Source of the DNA: Andeanibacterium sp035497315
Lineage (GTDB): Bacteria > Pseudomonadota > Alphaproteobacteria > Sphingomonadales > Sphingomonadaceae
NCBI GenBank assembly: GCA_035497315.1
Contig: DATJDU010000079.1
Span: 1 to 64,000 of the forward strand
Length of the DNA stretch: 64,000 bases
Direction of reading: 5' to 3'
Shown: positions 1 to 7,458 of the stretch, in pieces
Position numbering within the stretch: position 1 is the first letter of the stretch
Layout: every line of letters begins with the position of its first letter
Translations under genes and position numbers: made by a program
Notes under the pieces: model-generated
Databases searched by the model: none
Seen by the model: the letters and a program-made list of their open reading frames with translations, nothing else
Told to the model about the DNA's origin: nothing

Positions 1-534
1 CGGCATCAGATCGGTGCCGCATAGCATGGCCAGCGTGATGAGGTTGAAGGCCACCGCCGGATGCATATCGAGATGGGGTTCGAGGCCGGAGCGATCCCCC
101 GCCAGAAAGGCAAGGCTGCGACGCACGGCATTTTCGCCGCCATTGCGCCTGATATCCACCGGCATCGGCGCATGGACCGGCCGGCCGATCCCCGCCCGAT
201 AGAGCGCCGCCAGCAGATAGCCGCCATCCGAATAGCCGAGGAACGCCTTGCCGCGAGCCGCTTTGCCCATCTGCGCCACCGCCTGCGCCGCGATCCGGTT
301 CGCGCCATAGCCACCGCGCGCGAACCACACGGCATCGAAGGAAGGATCGTTGGCGCAGTCCAGCAAACCCGCCAGCCGTTGCTCGTCCGAACCGGCGAAA
401 TGGCCCTGCGCGAGATAGCACTGTTCGTGAAACGCCAGCTCCAGCGAGGGGAATTCACCTGCCACGGCCTCCACCCGCGCCACATCCTCGGGCGTCAGCG
501 GGGTGGACGGGGCACAGATCGCGATGCGGGTCAT
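1..534 (-). CDS. ldcA: LD-carboxypeptidase, S66 family (C-terminus off the window)
   Basis: The reverse strand is open from an ATG at 534 to the window edge (178 codons), so only the N-terminal two thirds is present. The product reads MTRIAICAPSTPLTPED, then WFARGGYGANRI, and a GYSDGGYLL segment matching the S66 nucleophile region (GYSD; Ser about residue 93). NLITLAMLCGTDLMP near the edge fits the GGNL...GT motif that ends the N-terminal domain. The catalytic Glu and His would lie beyond the window. S66 enzymes remove the terminal D-Ala from tetrapeptides during murein recycling. It is divergent from the Mur ligase at 647, which would use the tripeptide product. Function is inferred from motifs and context. 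Confidence 0.8.
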   Translation of the reverse strand, partial: MTRIAICAPSTPLTPEDVARVEAVAGEFPSLELAFHEQCYLAQGHFAGSDEQRLAGLLDCANDPSFDAVWFARGGYGANRIAAQAVAQMGKAARGKAFLGYSDGGYLLAALYRAGIGRPVHAPMPVDIRRNGGENAVRRSLAFLAGDRSGLEPHLDMHPAVAFNLITLAMLCGTDLMP

Positions 535-560
535 GCCTAGCACCTAGCTCTGCGCGCTCC

Positions 561-593
561 TTTCGTCACCCCCGCGAAAAGGGGGTGACGAAA
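561..593. repeat. 13-bp perfect inverted repeat between ldcA and the Mur ligase
   Basis: TTTCGTCACCCCC (561-573) and GGGGGTGACGAAA (581-593) are exact reverse complements around a 7-nt loop. The core resembles the palindromic family at 2081-2159 (TCGTCAyyCCCGCGAA). It lies in the shared divergent promoter region, so it is unlikely to be a simple terminator. Confidence 0.75.
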
Positions 594-646
594 TGGGGAG
601 GCGACGGGCAATTGAAACTCCCGCCTGAACCTCATAGGCACAGATC

Positions 647-2065
647 ATGAGCGAAACCGCCGACCTTACGTCCCACCCCTGGTTCTTCTGCGGCATCGGC
701 GGATCGGGAATGTTACCGCTGGCCATGATCCTGAAGGGACAGGGCGCAACCATCGCCGGGTCCGACCGCAGCCGCGATCAGGGCCGTACGCCCGAGAAAT
801 TCGCCTGGCTGGAACGCGAAGGCATTGAGCTGTTCCCGCAGGACGGCAGCGGCGTGGCCTCGGCGGATCAGGTGCTGGTCGCCTCCGCTGCGGTGGAAGA
901 TACGGTGCCCGAAATGGTCCGGGCGAAGGAACTGGGCTGCGCCCGCATGACCCGCGCCGAGTTGCTGTCCACTTTGTTCAACCGCGCCGGATGTTCCATC
1001 GCCATTGGCGGCACCAGCGGCAAATCCACCGTTACCGGCATGAGTGGCTGGATCATGTATCAGGCCGGGCGCGATCCCACGATCATGAATGGCGCGGTGA
1101 TGAAGAACTTTGCCTCGCCGGAAGTGCCCTTCGCCAGTGCGCGAGTGGGCGCGGGCGAGATGTTCGTTTCCGAAGTGGATGAGAGCGACGGTTCCATCGC
1201 GCTCTATCGCCCCACGGTGGCAGTGCTGCTCAACGTCAGCCTCGATCACAAGGGGATGGAGGAATTGCGCGTGCTGTTCGGCGATTTCCTCGCCGCCTCG
1301 GGCGCGGCAGCGGTGAATGCCGACGATGCGGAAGCCATGGCCCTGGCGCCGCGCGCAGCAAGGCTGGTGACGTTCGGGATCGAGAGCGAAACGGCGGATA
1401 TCGGCGTGCTTCCCGGCTCGGTAGTGGAAAGCGCCAAGGGCATCGCCGCGCAGGTGGTGGAGCGCAAGACGGGCGAAAGTCACGCTCTCACCCTCGCCAT
1501 GCCGGGCCGCCACAACCTCTCCAATGCGCTGGCCGCCATTGCGGGGGCGAATGCCGCAGGCGTGCCGGTGGACGAAGCGGTGCGCGCACTCGCAAGCTTC
1601 AAGGGCCTCGCCCGCCGGTTCGACGTGATCGGCACCAGTCCATCGGGCATCACAGTGATCGACGATTTCGGCCACAATCCCGAAAAATGCGCCGCCACTC
1701 TGCGCACGCTCAAAAGCCAGCCGGGCCGGGTGTTCGCCTTCTTCCAGCCCCATGGCTACGGCCCGCTGCGCCAGATGGGGCATGAACTGGCGGAAGTCTT
1801 CGCCCGCCTCCTCGGCCCGGAAGACCTGACCCTGCTGTGCGATCCGGTCTATTTCGGCGGCACGGTGGACCGCAGCGAAGGCAGCGAACGGATCGTGCGC
1901 CTGATTGCCGAAGCAGGCGGAAAGGCCGAATATATCCCCAGCCGCGAAGATTGCGCCGAACGCATCCTGAAACTCGCCCGCCCCGGCGACCGCATCGTGA
2001 TCATGGGCGCCCGCGACGATACGCTGCCCGCGCTGGCGCAAGGGTTGCTGGAGAAATTGGGCTGA
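647..2065 (+). CDS. mpl: Mur ligase, Mpl/MurC-like (UDP-MurNAc:tripeptide or L-Ala ligase)
   Basis: This 472-residue protein has the three-domain Mur ligase layout. The N-terminal UDP-binding motif is FCGIGGSGM (about 14-22). The ATP-binding loop is GGTSGKSTVTG (121-131), followed by EVDESDGS (176-183) and LNVSLDHKG (195-203). The C-terminal domain contains DDFGHNPEK and PHGYGPLRQMG. The P-loop differs from the usual GTHGKTTT. Its position beside an LD-carboxypeptidase, away from any dcw cluster, favours Mpl-type recycling (attaching L-Ala-D-Glu-mDAP to UDP-MurNAc) over the essential de novo MurC. That assignment is inference. The start is the ATG at 647; an ORF in another frame on the opposite strand is a shadow. 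Confidence 0.75.
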   Translation: MSETADLTSHPWFFCGIGGSGMLPLAMILKGQGATIAGSDRSRDQGRTPEKFAWLEREGIELFPQDGSGVASADQVLVASAAVEDTVPEMVRAKELGCARMTRAELLSTLFNRAGCSIAIGGTSGKSTVTGMSGWIMYQAGRDPTIMNGAVMKNFASPEVPFASARVGAGEMFVSEVDESDGSIALYRPTVAVLLNVSLDHKGMEELRVLFGDFLAASGAAAVNADDAEAMALAPRAARLVTFGIESETADIGVLPGSVVESAKGIAAQVVERKTGESHALTLAMPGRHNLSNALAAIAGANAAGVPVDEAVRALASFKGLARRFDVIGTSPSGITVIDDFGHNPEKCAATLRTLKSQPGRVFAFFQPHGYGPLRQMGHELAEVFARLLGPEDLTLLCDPVYFGGTVDRSEGSERIVRLIAEAGGKAEYIPSREDCAERILKLARPGDRIVIMGARDDTLPALAQGLLEKLG

Positions 2066-2080
2066 GTGATGCCCCTTCTC

Positions 2081-2159
2081 CTCGTCATTCCCGCGAAGGC
2101 GGGAACCCAGCAGCAACCGTTGAAACTGGGTCCCCGCCTTCGCGGGGATGACGAAATTT
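2081..2159. repeat. Long imperfect palindromic intergenic repeat
   Basis: The left arm (2081-2110) and right arm (2126-2159) are near-perfect reverse complements (CGTCATTCCCGCGAAGGCGG against its partner), separated by a short spacer. Each arm also contains its own CCCGC-GAAG-GCGGG mini-hairpin, so a cruciform is possible. It sits between the convergent Mur ligase and DUF3237 genes, where it could stop transcription from both sides. Similar palindromes are widespread in intergenic DNA of GC-rich proteobacteria. Confidence 0.8.
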
Positions 2160-2200
2160 AAGCTGGGCGCAACACCTCTGCCGTCTTTGCGCGAAGCCCC

Positions 2201-2713
2201 TCACTTCATCTTGTAAAACCTGATCTTCACCGCCGGCCCTTCGGAGGGATCGGCCATTTCCAGCGTGCCGATGAAGGCCACCTTGGACATCCACTCATAT
2301 TTGCCGAGCGGCGCCTCGAACACCGGATGGGTCCGTACAGGCGAAGGCGCGGCGCCTTGTTCGGGCGGGCACAGGGCGCCCTTGTTGATCACATTGATCA
2401 CCACGCCATCGTCGGTCTTGAGGAAATAATCGGCCTCCACTTCGGTGCAGCCATCGGCGCGGGTCAGCTGCCAGTCCCACCCGCCGGGCACGATCTCGCC
2501 CTTGATGCCCGGCCCTTCGAAACGGCCGCCGGTGATCGGGATGATCCGGCGCTGGCCCTTGGAAGTCTTGCCCACTTCCACCGAGGGGCCCAGCTTTACG
2601 ATCTCTTCCAGCACGAATTCGGCATTGGGCGCGGGCGGCGCGTCGGCTGCCTGTGCCGCACCTGCCAATAAGCCTGCCCCCGCGATGGCGGCGCATGCAA
2701 TCCTCTTCAGCAT
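2201..2713 (-). CDS. Secreted DUF3237-family (UPF0311) protein
   Basis: The 170-residue product begins with a clear Sec signal peptide (MLKRIACAAIAGAGLLAGAA, likely cleavage after AQA near residue 22). The mature part has PITGGRFEGPGIKGEIVPGG, then DWQLTRADGCTEVEADYFLKT, and a C-terminal strand pattern (AFIGTLEM). This matches the DUF3237 single-barrel family. The biochemical role of the family is not established. It is monocistronic, convergent with the upstream Mur ligase, and divergent from the rpsF operon. The family call is good; no function can be given. Confidence 0.75.
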   Translation of the reverse strand: MLKRIACAAIAGAGLLAGAAQAADAPPAPNAEFVLEEIVKLGPSVEVGKTSKGQRRIIPITGGRFEGPGIKGEIVPGGWDWQLTRADGCTEVEADYFLKTDDGVVINVINKGALCPPEQGAAPSPVRTHPVFEAPLGKYEWMSKVAFIGTLEMADPSEGPAVKIRFYKMK

Positions 2714-3183
2714 CCTGATATCCCCTGTTGGTCTTTTGCCAGCTTTATTGAGCCTAATCTGGCGCGAGCGGCAATAGCCCCAAGGTGCGGTATCACTTTC
2801 CTACACCGGGCATTTCTGCTTGAGCCCGCCCATGCTCCACCGGACCTGCCCCGCCCCGTTCGCCCCCTACGCAAGGGGGCTGACAGGGCCGCGAGGGAAA
2901 AGTCACAGTGCGATGCGTGGGAATTCCGGCAACCCACTCATAAAAAAGAAAAATATGGGAAAGGCTGCCAGAGTTTCGCGGGCCGTTTCGTGTAAACTTT
3001 TCCCGGCCCCGGCTTCGCCAAAGGCTATGCGCCCCGCCAGGACCCATCCTTTCCTTGCAATCGCGCCCCAAAGCTGTATGTGCGCCCCTTCCTCGCCTCA
3101 GGGCGGGGAAACGAAGAAAGCCGGAGGGGCCCCCGCATGGGGCGGGCAAGCCAGCGATCGGTATGGAAGTGAAAGGAACGCAC
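2714..3183. other. 470-bp intergenic region upstream of rpsF
   Basis: No convincing gene. It carries repeat copy A (2795-2907), then an AT-rich stretch (about 2939-2965, rich in AAAAAG), then an inverted-orientation motif TGTAAACTTTTCCC (2988-3001). It also includes the rpsF 5' region with GC-rich hairpin potential (about 3085-3150). The S6/S18 operon promoter must lie here. An autoregulatory S6:S18 leader is possible, but I could not identify one with confidence. Confidence 0.5.
2795..2907 (+). repeat. Dispersed intergenic repeat, copy A (most divergent)
   Basis: It opens with ACTTTCCTACA (2795-2805) and closes with GGGAAAAGTCACA (2895-2907), the pattern shared with copies near 40.1, 48.6 and 62.5 kb. 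The interior is poorly conserved, with a GCCCC...GGGGC hairpin around 2855-2880. Membership is weaker than for copies B, C and D because the CACGAAA block is not recognisable. Confidence 0.45.
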
Positions 3184-3546
3184 ATGCCGTTTTACGAGCA
3201 TGTTTTCCTGGCGCGTCAGGATCTGAGCCAGGCTCAGGTCGATACACTGGCCGCCGGTGCCACGGAAATCGTGGAACAGGGCAATGGTAAGGTCACCAAG
3301 GCCGAAACCTGGGGCCTCAAGAACCTCGCCTATAAGATCGATCGTAACCGCAAGGCGCATTTCGTCCTGCTGAACATCGAAGCTCCGGGCGATGTCGTGG
3401 CCGAGCTGGAACGCCAGGCCCGCATCAACGAAGATATCATCCGCTACATGACCGTTCGCGTCGACGAGCTTGAAGAAGGCCCGTCCGTAATGATGCGCAA
3501 GAACGATCGTGAGCGTCGCCGCAGCCGTGAGAGGGGTGAAGACTAA
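3184..3546 (+). CDS. rpsF: 30S ribosomal protein S6
   Basis: 120 residues starting MPFYEHVFLARQDLS, with the S6 fold pattern (AETWGLKNLAYKIDRNRKAHFVLLNIEA) and DIIRYMTVRV. AAAGGAA about 7 nt upstream selects the ATG at 3184; the reading frame extends further 5' only by chance. S6 pairs with S18 on the 30S platform. The basic/acidic tail RRRSRERGED ends in Glu-Asp. E. coli S6 ends in Glu-Glu and is extended by RimK; rimK is present here at 5976-6881. First gene of rpsF-rpsR-rplI; its stop overlaps the rpsR start (TAATG). Confidence 0.97.
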   Translation: MPFYEHVFLARQDLSQAQVDTLAAGATEIVEQGNGKVTKAETWGLKNLAYKIDRNRKAHFVLLNIEAPGDVVAELERQARINEDIIRYMTVRVDELEEGPSVMMRKNDRERRRSRERGED

Positions 3547-3770
3547 TGGCCCGTCCGTTTTTCCGTCGCCGCAAGAGCTGCCCGTTCTCGGCCAAGAATG
3601 CGCCGAAGATCGATTATAAGGACGTGCGCCTGCTGCAGGGCTTCATGTCCGAGCGTGGCAAGATCGTGCCGAGCCGTATCACCGCCGTTTCCGCGAAGAA
3701 GCAGCGCGAGCTGTCGACCGCGATCAAGCGTGCGCGCCAGATCGGCCTTCTGCCGTACATCGTGAAGTAA
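3546..3770 (+). CDS. rpsR: 30S ribosomal protein S18
   Basis: This 74-residue basic protein begins MARPFFRRRKSCPFS and contains the S18 signature (IDYKDVRLLQGFMSERGKI, then PSRITAVSAKKQRELSTAIK). The ATG shares one base with the rpsF stop (TAATG), so the genes are translationally coupled. That fits the S6:S18 heterodimer being made in equal amounts. rplI follows after a 13-nt gap. Confidence 0.98.
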   Translation: MARPFFRRRKSCPFSAKNAPKIDYKDVRLLQGFMSERGKIVPSRITAVSAKKQRELSTAIKRARQIGLLPYIVK

Positions 3771-3783
3771 GGAGCGCTCAGCC

Positions 3784-4392
3784 ATGGAAATCATCCTGCT
3801 CGAACGTATCGAGAAGCTGGGCACGATCGGTGACGTCGTGACCGTGAAGGACGGCTATGCCCGTAACTTCCTGCTGCCGCAGAAGAAGGCCCTTCGCTCG
3901 AACAATTCCAACCGCGCCGTCTTCGAAGCCAACCGCGAACGCCTTGAAAAGGAAAATGCGGAACGTCGCGTCGAAGCCGAACAGGCCGGCACCACGCTCG
4001 ATGGCGTGGAAGTCGTTCTGATCCGCGCCTCGTCCAACTCCGGCCAGCTCTATGGTTCGGTCAACGTGCGCGACATCGCCGCCGCCCTTGAAGAAAAGGG
4101 CCACAAGGTCGACAAGCGCCAGGTCATCCTGGGCAGCCCGATCAAGTCGATCGGCATGTCCGGCGTGATCGTGGCCCTGCACCCTGAAGTGCGCGTCACC
4201 GTGAAGGTCAATGTGGCCCGCTCGGACGACGAAGCCGCGCTGCAGAGCCAGGGCGTGGACGTCATGGCCCAGATGTTCGAAGACGAACGCAGCGAGAGCG
4301 AAGGCTTCACCGAAGCCGTCGATCGCAATGCGGAGCCGGGCACTATCCCCGACGACATGCTGGAAGAAGCGGAGGAGGAAGCCGGCGCCTGA
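3784..4392 (+). CDS. rplI: 50S ribosomal protein L9 with long acidic C-terminal tail
   Basis: 202 residues starting MEIILLERIEKLGTIGDVV, with the L9 N-domain signature (GYARNFLLPQKKA, about 34-46), a connecting helix (about 50-75) and the C-domain (LYGSVNVRDIAAAL). E. coli L9 has 149 residues. The extra part (from about 150) is acidic and ends DDMLEEAEEEAGA, a common alphaproteobacterial extension of unknown role. Last gene of the operon, followed by a strong hairpin terminator at 4424. Confidence 0.96.
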   Translation: MEIILLERIEKLGTIGDVVTVKDGYARNFLLPQKKALRSNNSNRAVFEANRERLEKENAERRVEAEQAGTTLDGVEVVLIRASSNSGQLYGSVNVRDIAAALEEKGHKVDKRQVILGSPIKSIGMSGVIVALHPEVRVTVKVNVARSDDEAALQSQGVDVMAQMFEDERSESEGFTEAVDRNAEPGTIPDDMLEEAEEEAGA

Positions 4393-4423
4393 GCGCAGCT
4401 TTCGATCCGATAGACCCAATTCG

Positions 4424-4458
4424 AAAGGGCGCGGTTCCTGCGGGTTCCGCGCCCTTTT
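4424..4458 (+). terminator. Rho-independent terminator of rpsF-rpsR-rplI
   Basis: AAAGGGCGCGG (4424-4434) pairs exactly with CCGCGCCCTTT (4447-4457), followed by T residues. It lies 32 nt after the rplI stop. Confidence 0.9.
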
Positions 4459-4504
4459 GCTTATCCGCCTTTGAAATGTAGGATTTTGCGCGTTAGCTAG
4501 CGCC

Positions 4505-5947
4505 ATGATCCTTTCCAGCACCGAAGCGATCGCGCAGCTCATCCGGCTTTACGATCAGACTATCGCCACGCTCCGCGCCGATATCGTCGCCTATGCCGAC
4601 AAGGGGACACTGCCCCCGCCCGACAAGCGAACCGACGGCAGCTATTGCTATCCCGAATTGCTGGTCCATTTCGGCGGCGAAGGCGAACGATCCGAAACCG
4701 CGCGCGCCTATGGCAGGCTGCAGGTGGCGGGCACCTATGCCACCACCATCACCCGCCCCGCCCTGTTCGCGGATTATCTGGCCGAACAGCTCGATCTGAT
4801 CGCAGCCGATTATCACGTGCGCTTCGAAGTGCGGCAGTCGCGCCAGGAAATGCCTTTCCCTTATGTGCTGGATGGCGAAGCCGGGGCGCGGCTCGCGGGC
4901 ATTCCGCCCACGGAACTGGCGCGGCACTTCCCCAGCACGGACCTTGCCCTGATCGGGGATGAACTGGCCGACGGAATCAATGTGGCGTTGCCCGGCGATC
5001 CCATTCCGCTCTCCCTGTTCGACGGACTGCGGACCGATTATTCACTCGCCCGCCTCGCCCATTACACCGGCACCAGCCCGGAACATTTCCAGCGTTTCGT
5101 CCTGTTCACCAACTACCACCGCTATGTGGATGAATTCGTCGACTGGGCAGGCGCACAGCTCGGGCGGTGCGGCTATGTCGCCCTCTCCGGCGCGGGCGGG
5201 CTCTATCTCGACCAGCCGACCGAGAACGCGCGGGCGCAACTATCCGACACCGCATGGCGGCGCCACCAGATGCCCGCCTATCACCTGATCCGCGAGGATG
5301 GCTCTGGCATCACGCTGGTCAATATCGGCGTCGGCCCCTCCAACGCCAAGACGATCTGCGATCATGTGGCGGTGCTGAGGCCCGAGGCATGGCTGATGAT
5401 CGGCCATTGCGGGGGCCTGCGCCCCAGTCAGGCCATCGGCGATTATGTGCTGGCCCATGCCTATCTGCGCGACGATCACGTGCTCGACCCGGTGCTGCCA
5501 CCGGAAATCCCCATTCCCGCCATTGCCGAAGTACAGCAAGCGCTGGCCGCAGCGGCAGAGGATGTCAGCGGCCAGCACGGGGCGGACCTCAAGAAAAGGA
5601 TGCGCACCGGCACAGTGGTGACGACCGACGATCGCAACTGGGAACTGCGCTACACCCATTCGGCGCTGCGCCTCTCGCTCAGCCGGGCGGTCGCCATCGA
5701 GATGGAAAGCGCCACCATCGCCGCCCAGGGCTATCGCTTCCGCGTGCCCTACGGCACTCTGCTCTGCGTCTCCGACAAGCCGCTGCATGGCGAGATCAAG
5801 CTGCCGGGGCAGGCCAACAAGTTCTACGAGGAAGCCATCGCGGCCCACCTCCAGATCGGCATCCACGCCTGCCAACGCCTCCGCGCCGAAGGCCCCCGCC
5901 TGCACAGCCGCAAGCTGCGGGCGTTTAATGAGCCGCCGTTCCGATGA
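4505..5947 (+). CDS. amn: AMP nucleosidase
   Basis: The 480-residue protein matches the length of E. coli Amn (484). It has the Amn-specific N-terminal domain (about 1-180) and a nucleoside-phosphorylase-like catalytic domain with NIGVGPSNAKTICDH (273-287), MIGHCGGLRPSQAIGDYVLA (about 298-317) and a purine-site segment AIEMESATIAAQGY. The enzyme hydrolyses AMP to adenine and ribose 5-phosphate in the cytoplasm, tuning the AMP pool. It is monocistronic after the ribosomal terminator and convergent with rimK (28-bp gap). Confidence 0.93.
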   Translation: MILSSTEAIAQLIRLYDQTIATLRADIVAYADKGTLPPPDKRTDGSYCYPELLVHFGGEGERSETARAYGRLQVAGTYATTITRPALFADYLAEQLDLIAADYHVRFEVRQSRQEMPFPYVLDGEAGARLAGIPPTELARHFPSTDLALIGDELADGINVALPGDPIPLSLFDGLRTDYSLARLAHYTGTSPEHFQRFVLFTNYHRYVDEFVDWAGAQLGRCGYVALSGAGGLYLDQPTENARAQLSDTAWRRHQMPAYHLIREDGSGITLVNIGVGPSNAKTICDHVAVLRPEAWLMIGHCGGLRPSQAIGDYVLAHAYLRDDHVLDPVLPPEIPIPAIAEVQQALAAAAEDVSGQHGADLKKRMRTGTVVTTDDRNWELRYTHSALRLSLSRAVAIEMESATIAAQGYRFRVPYGTLLCVSDKPLHGEIKLPGQANKFYEEAIAAHLQIGIHACQRLRAEGPRLHSRKLRAFNEPPFR

Positions 5948-5975
5948 CGCACCTCTTCATTGCGAGGGGCTGAGC

Positions 5976-6881
5976 CTACCCCTTCCCCCGTGTCTTGGTC
6001 TTCCCCTTCACCGCGTTCTCTTCAAGGAATTCGATGATCTTGCCGGCGATATCCTTGCCGGTTGCCTGCTCGATCCCCTCAAGGCCGGGGGAGGAGTTGA
6101 CTTCCATGATGACCGGGCCGTGATTGCTGCGCAGCATGTCCACGCCCGCCACATTCAGCCCCAGCTTGCGCGCGGCGCGGATCGCTGTAGAGCGCTCTTC
6201 CGGCGTGATCCTGATCGGCCCCGCTGTGCCGCCGCGGTGGAGGTTGGAGCGGAAATCGCCCGGGCTGCCGGTGCGCTGCATCGCGGCCACCACCTTGCCG
6301 CCGATCACGAAGGCGCGAATATCCTGCGAGCGGCTTTCCTTGATGAATTCCTGCACCAGGATGTTCACATTGGCGCCGCGAAACGCCTCGATCACGGATT
6401 TGGCGGACTGCTCCGTATCGCCCAGCACCACGCCGATGCCCTGCGTGCCTTCCAGCAGCTTGATCACCACCGGCGCGCCGCCGACCATGCGCAGAACCTC
6501 GTCGGTCTGCTTGGGATCGTGGGCGAAGGCGGTGACAGGCAGGCCCAGCCCGGCACGGGCAAGGATCTGCATGGAACGCAGCTTGTCGCGGCTGCGGCCG
6601 ATGGCGACGCTTTCGTTCAGCGGCCAGACGCCCATCATCTCGAACTGGCGCAGCACGGCGAGGCCATAGAAGGTGATGGAGGCCCCGATGCGCGGGATCA
6701 CCGCATCGTAAAGCTCCAGCTTCGATCCGTTATAATAGGCCTCGGGCCGGTGCGAAGTGATGTTCATCGTCACCCGCAAGGTATTGAGCACATCGATCTC
6801 GTGCCCGCGCTCGCGCGCCGCCTCGACGATGCGCCGGTGGGAATAGAGATTGGCGTTGCGCGCCAGCATAGCGATTTTCAT
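5976..6881 (-). CDS. rimK: RimK, ATP-dependent ribosomal protein S6 glutamate ligase
   Basis: The ATP-grasp protein starts MKIAMLARNANLYSHRRIVE at 6881 (301 residues, as in E. coli). Upstream in-frame codons are not needed. Motifs include PRIGASITFYGLAVLRQFEMM (about 65-85), PVVIKLLEGTQGIGV (about 138-152) and the metal/ATP-binding MEVNSSPGLEGIE near 260-272. RimK adds glutamates to the C-terminus of S6. It lies 13 nt downstream of the protease gene rimB, so the two form one operon, and its substrate gene rpsF is 2.4 kb away. Confidence 0.93.
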   Translation of the reverse strand: MKIAMLARNANLYSHRRIVEAARERGHEIDVLNTLRVTMNITSHRPEAYYNGSKLELYDAVIPRIGASITFYGLAVLRQFEMMGVWPLNESVAIGRSRDKLRSMQILARAGLGLPVTAFAHDPKQTDEVLRMVGGAPVVIKLLEGTQGIGVVLGDTEQSAKSVIEAFRGANVNILVQEFIKESRSQDIRAFVIGGKVVAAMQRTGSPGDFRSNLHRGGTAGPIRITPEERSTAIRAARKLGLNVAGVDMLRSNHGPVIMEVNSSPGLEGIEQATGKDIAGKIIEFLEENAVKGKTKTRGKG

Positions 6882-6894
6882 GGGTGTGTTTTCA

Positions 6895-7362
6895 TTATCG
6901 GGGCCCATTGGAGCCGGGATTTTGGGTAAGCGCGGCGGTCCGCTCCGACATCAGGAAGGTCCGCGAAGGATCGACCAGGAAGCGCCTGCGCAATGCGGTG
7001 CGCCCGATGAGCACGGGATGAAGCATGTCCGATCGGTCAGTCAGGCTGAATTCTGCATCGAACAGTACCCCGCCCAGCAAAAGCCGGGTCGTGACGACCA
7101 GCCTTTCTTCCGATTGGCCGTTCGAACTGGTGATCCTTCGGCGCGACACATGGCGAGCCTCGCACAGCGCCGTTTCATGTCCGTGACCAAGATCGATATG
7201 GAAACGCGCCAGCGCACCGCCCGGCTGTTCGACCAGCTGGATATGCGTGGCGTGGAGCGCGGAAGTCCGCGCACCGGTATCGATCTTGGCCGGGATGCTG
7301 GGCAGGCCGAATTCCGGCAGGCCTACAGCCTCGCGCCAGCCCAGCACGGGAAGAGAAGTCAT
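6895..7362 (-). CDS. rimB: RimB-type retropepsin-like protease (ATP-dependent zinc protease family)
   Basis: The 155-residue product contains an aspartic-protease signature DTGARTSALHA (about 28-38), a GWREAVGLPEFG N-terminus and RSDMLHPVLIGRTALRRRFLVDP. This is the family annotated as RimK/LysX-associated or putative ATP-dependent zinc protease. In pseudomonads, RimB acts with RimK in remodelling S6 glutamate tails. Placement directly upstream of rimK supports the same job here. No extra domain is present. Confidence 0.85.
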   Translation of the reverse strand: MTSLPVLGWREAVGLPEFGLPSIPAKIDTGARTSALHATHIQLVEQPGGALARFHIDLGHGHETALCEARHVSRRRITSSNGQSEERLVVTTRLLLGGVLFDAEFSLTDRSDMLHPVLIGRTALRRRFLVDPSRTFLMSERTAALTQNPGSNGPR

Positions 7363-7458
7363 GGGAGTTCCGAAATCGGGCGAATCGCCGCCACGGGCCG
7401 CCCTATAGAGCCGCCATTGCGACCGTCCAGTGACAGCTTGCGGAAACCCCCGACCACG

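Noticed and set aside
713..2116. 467-residue minus-strand ORF opposite the Mur ligase
   Set aside because: Shadow of a conserved gene; no family motifs.
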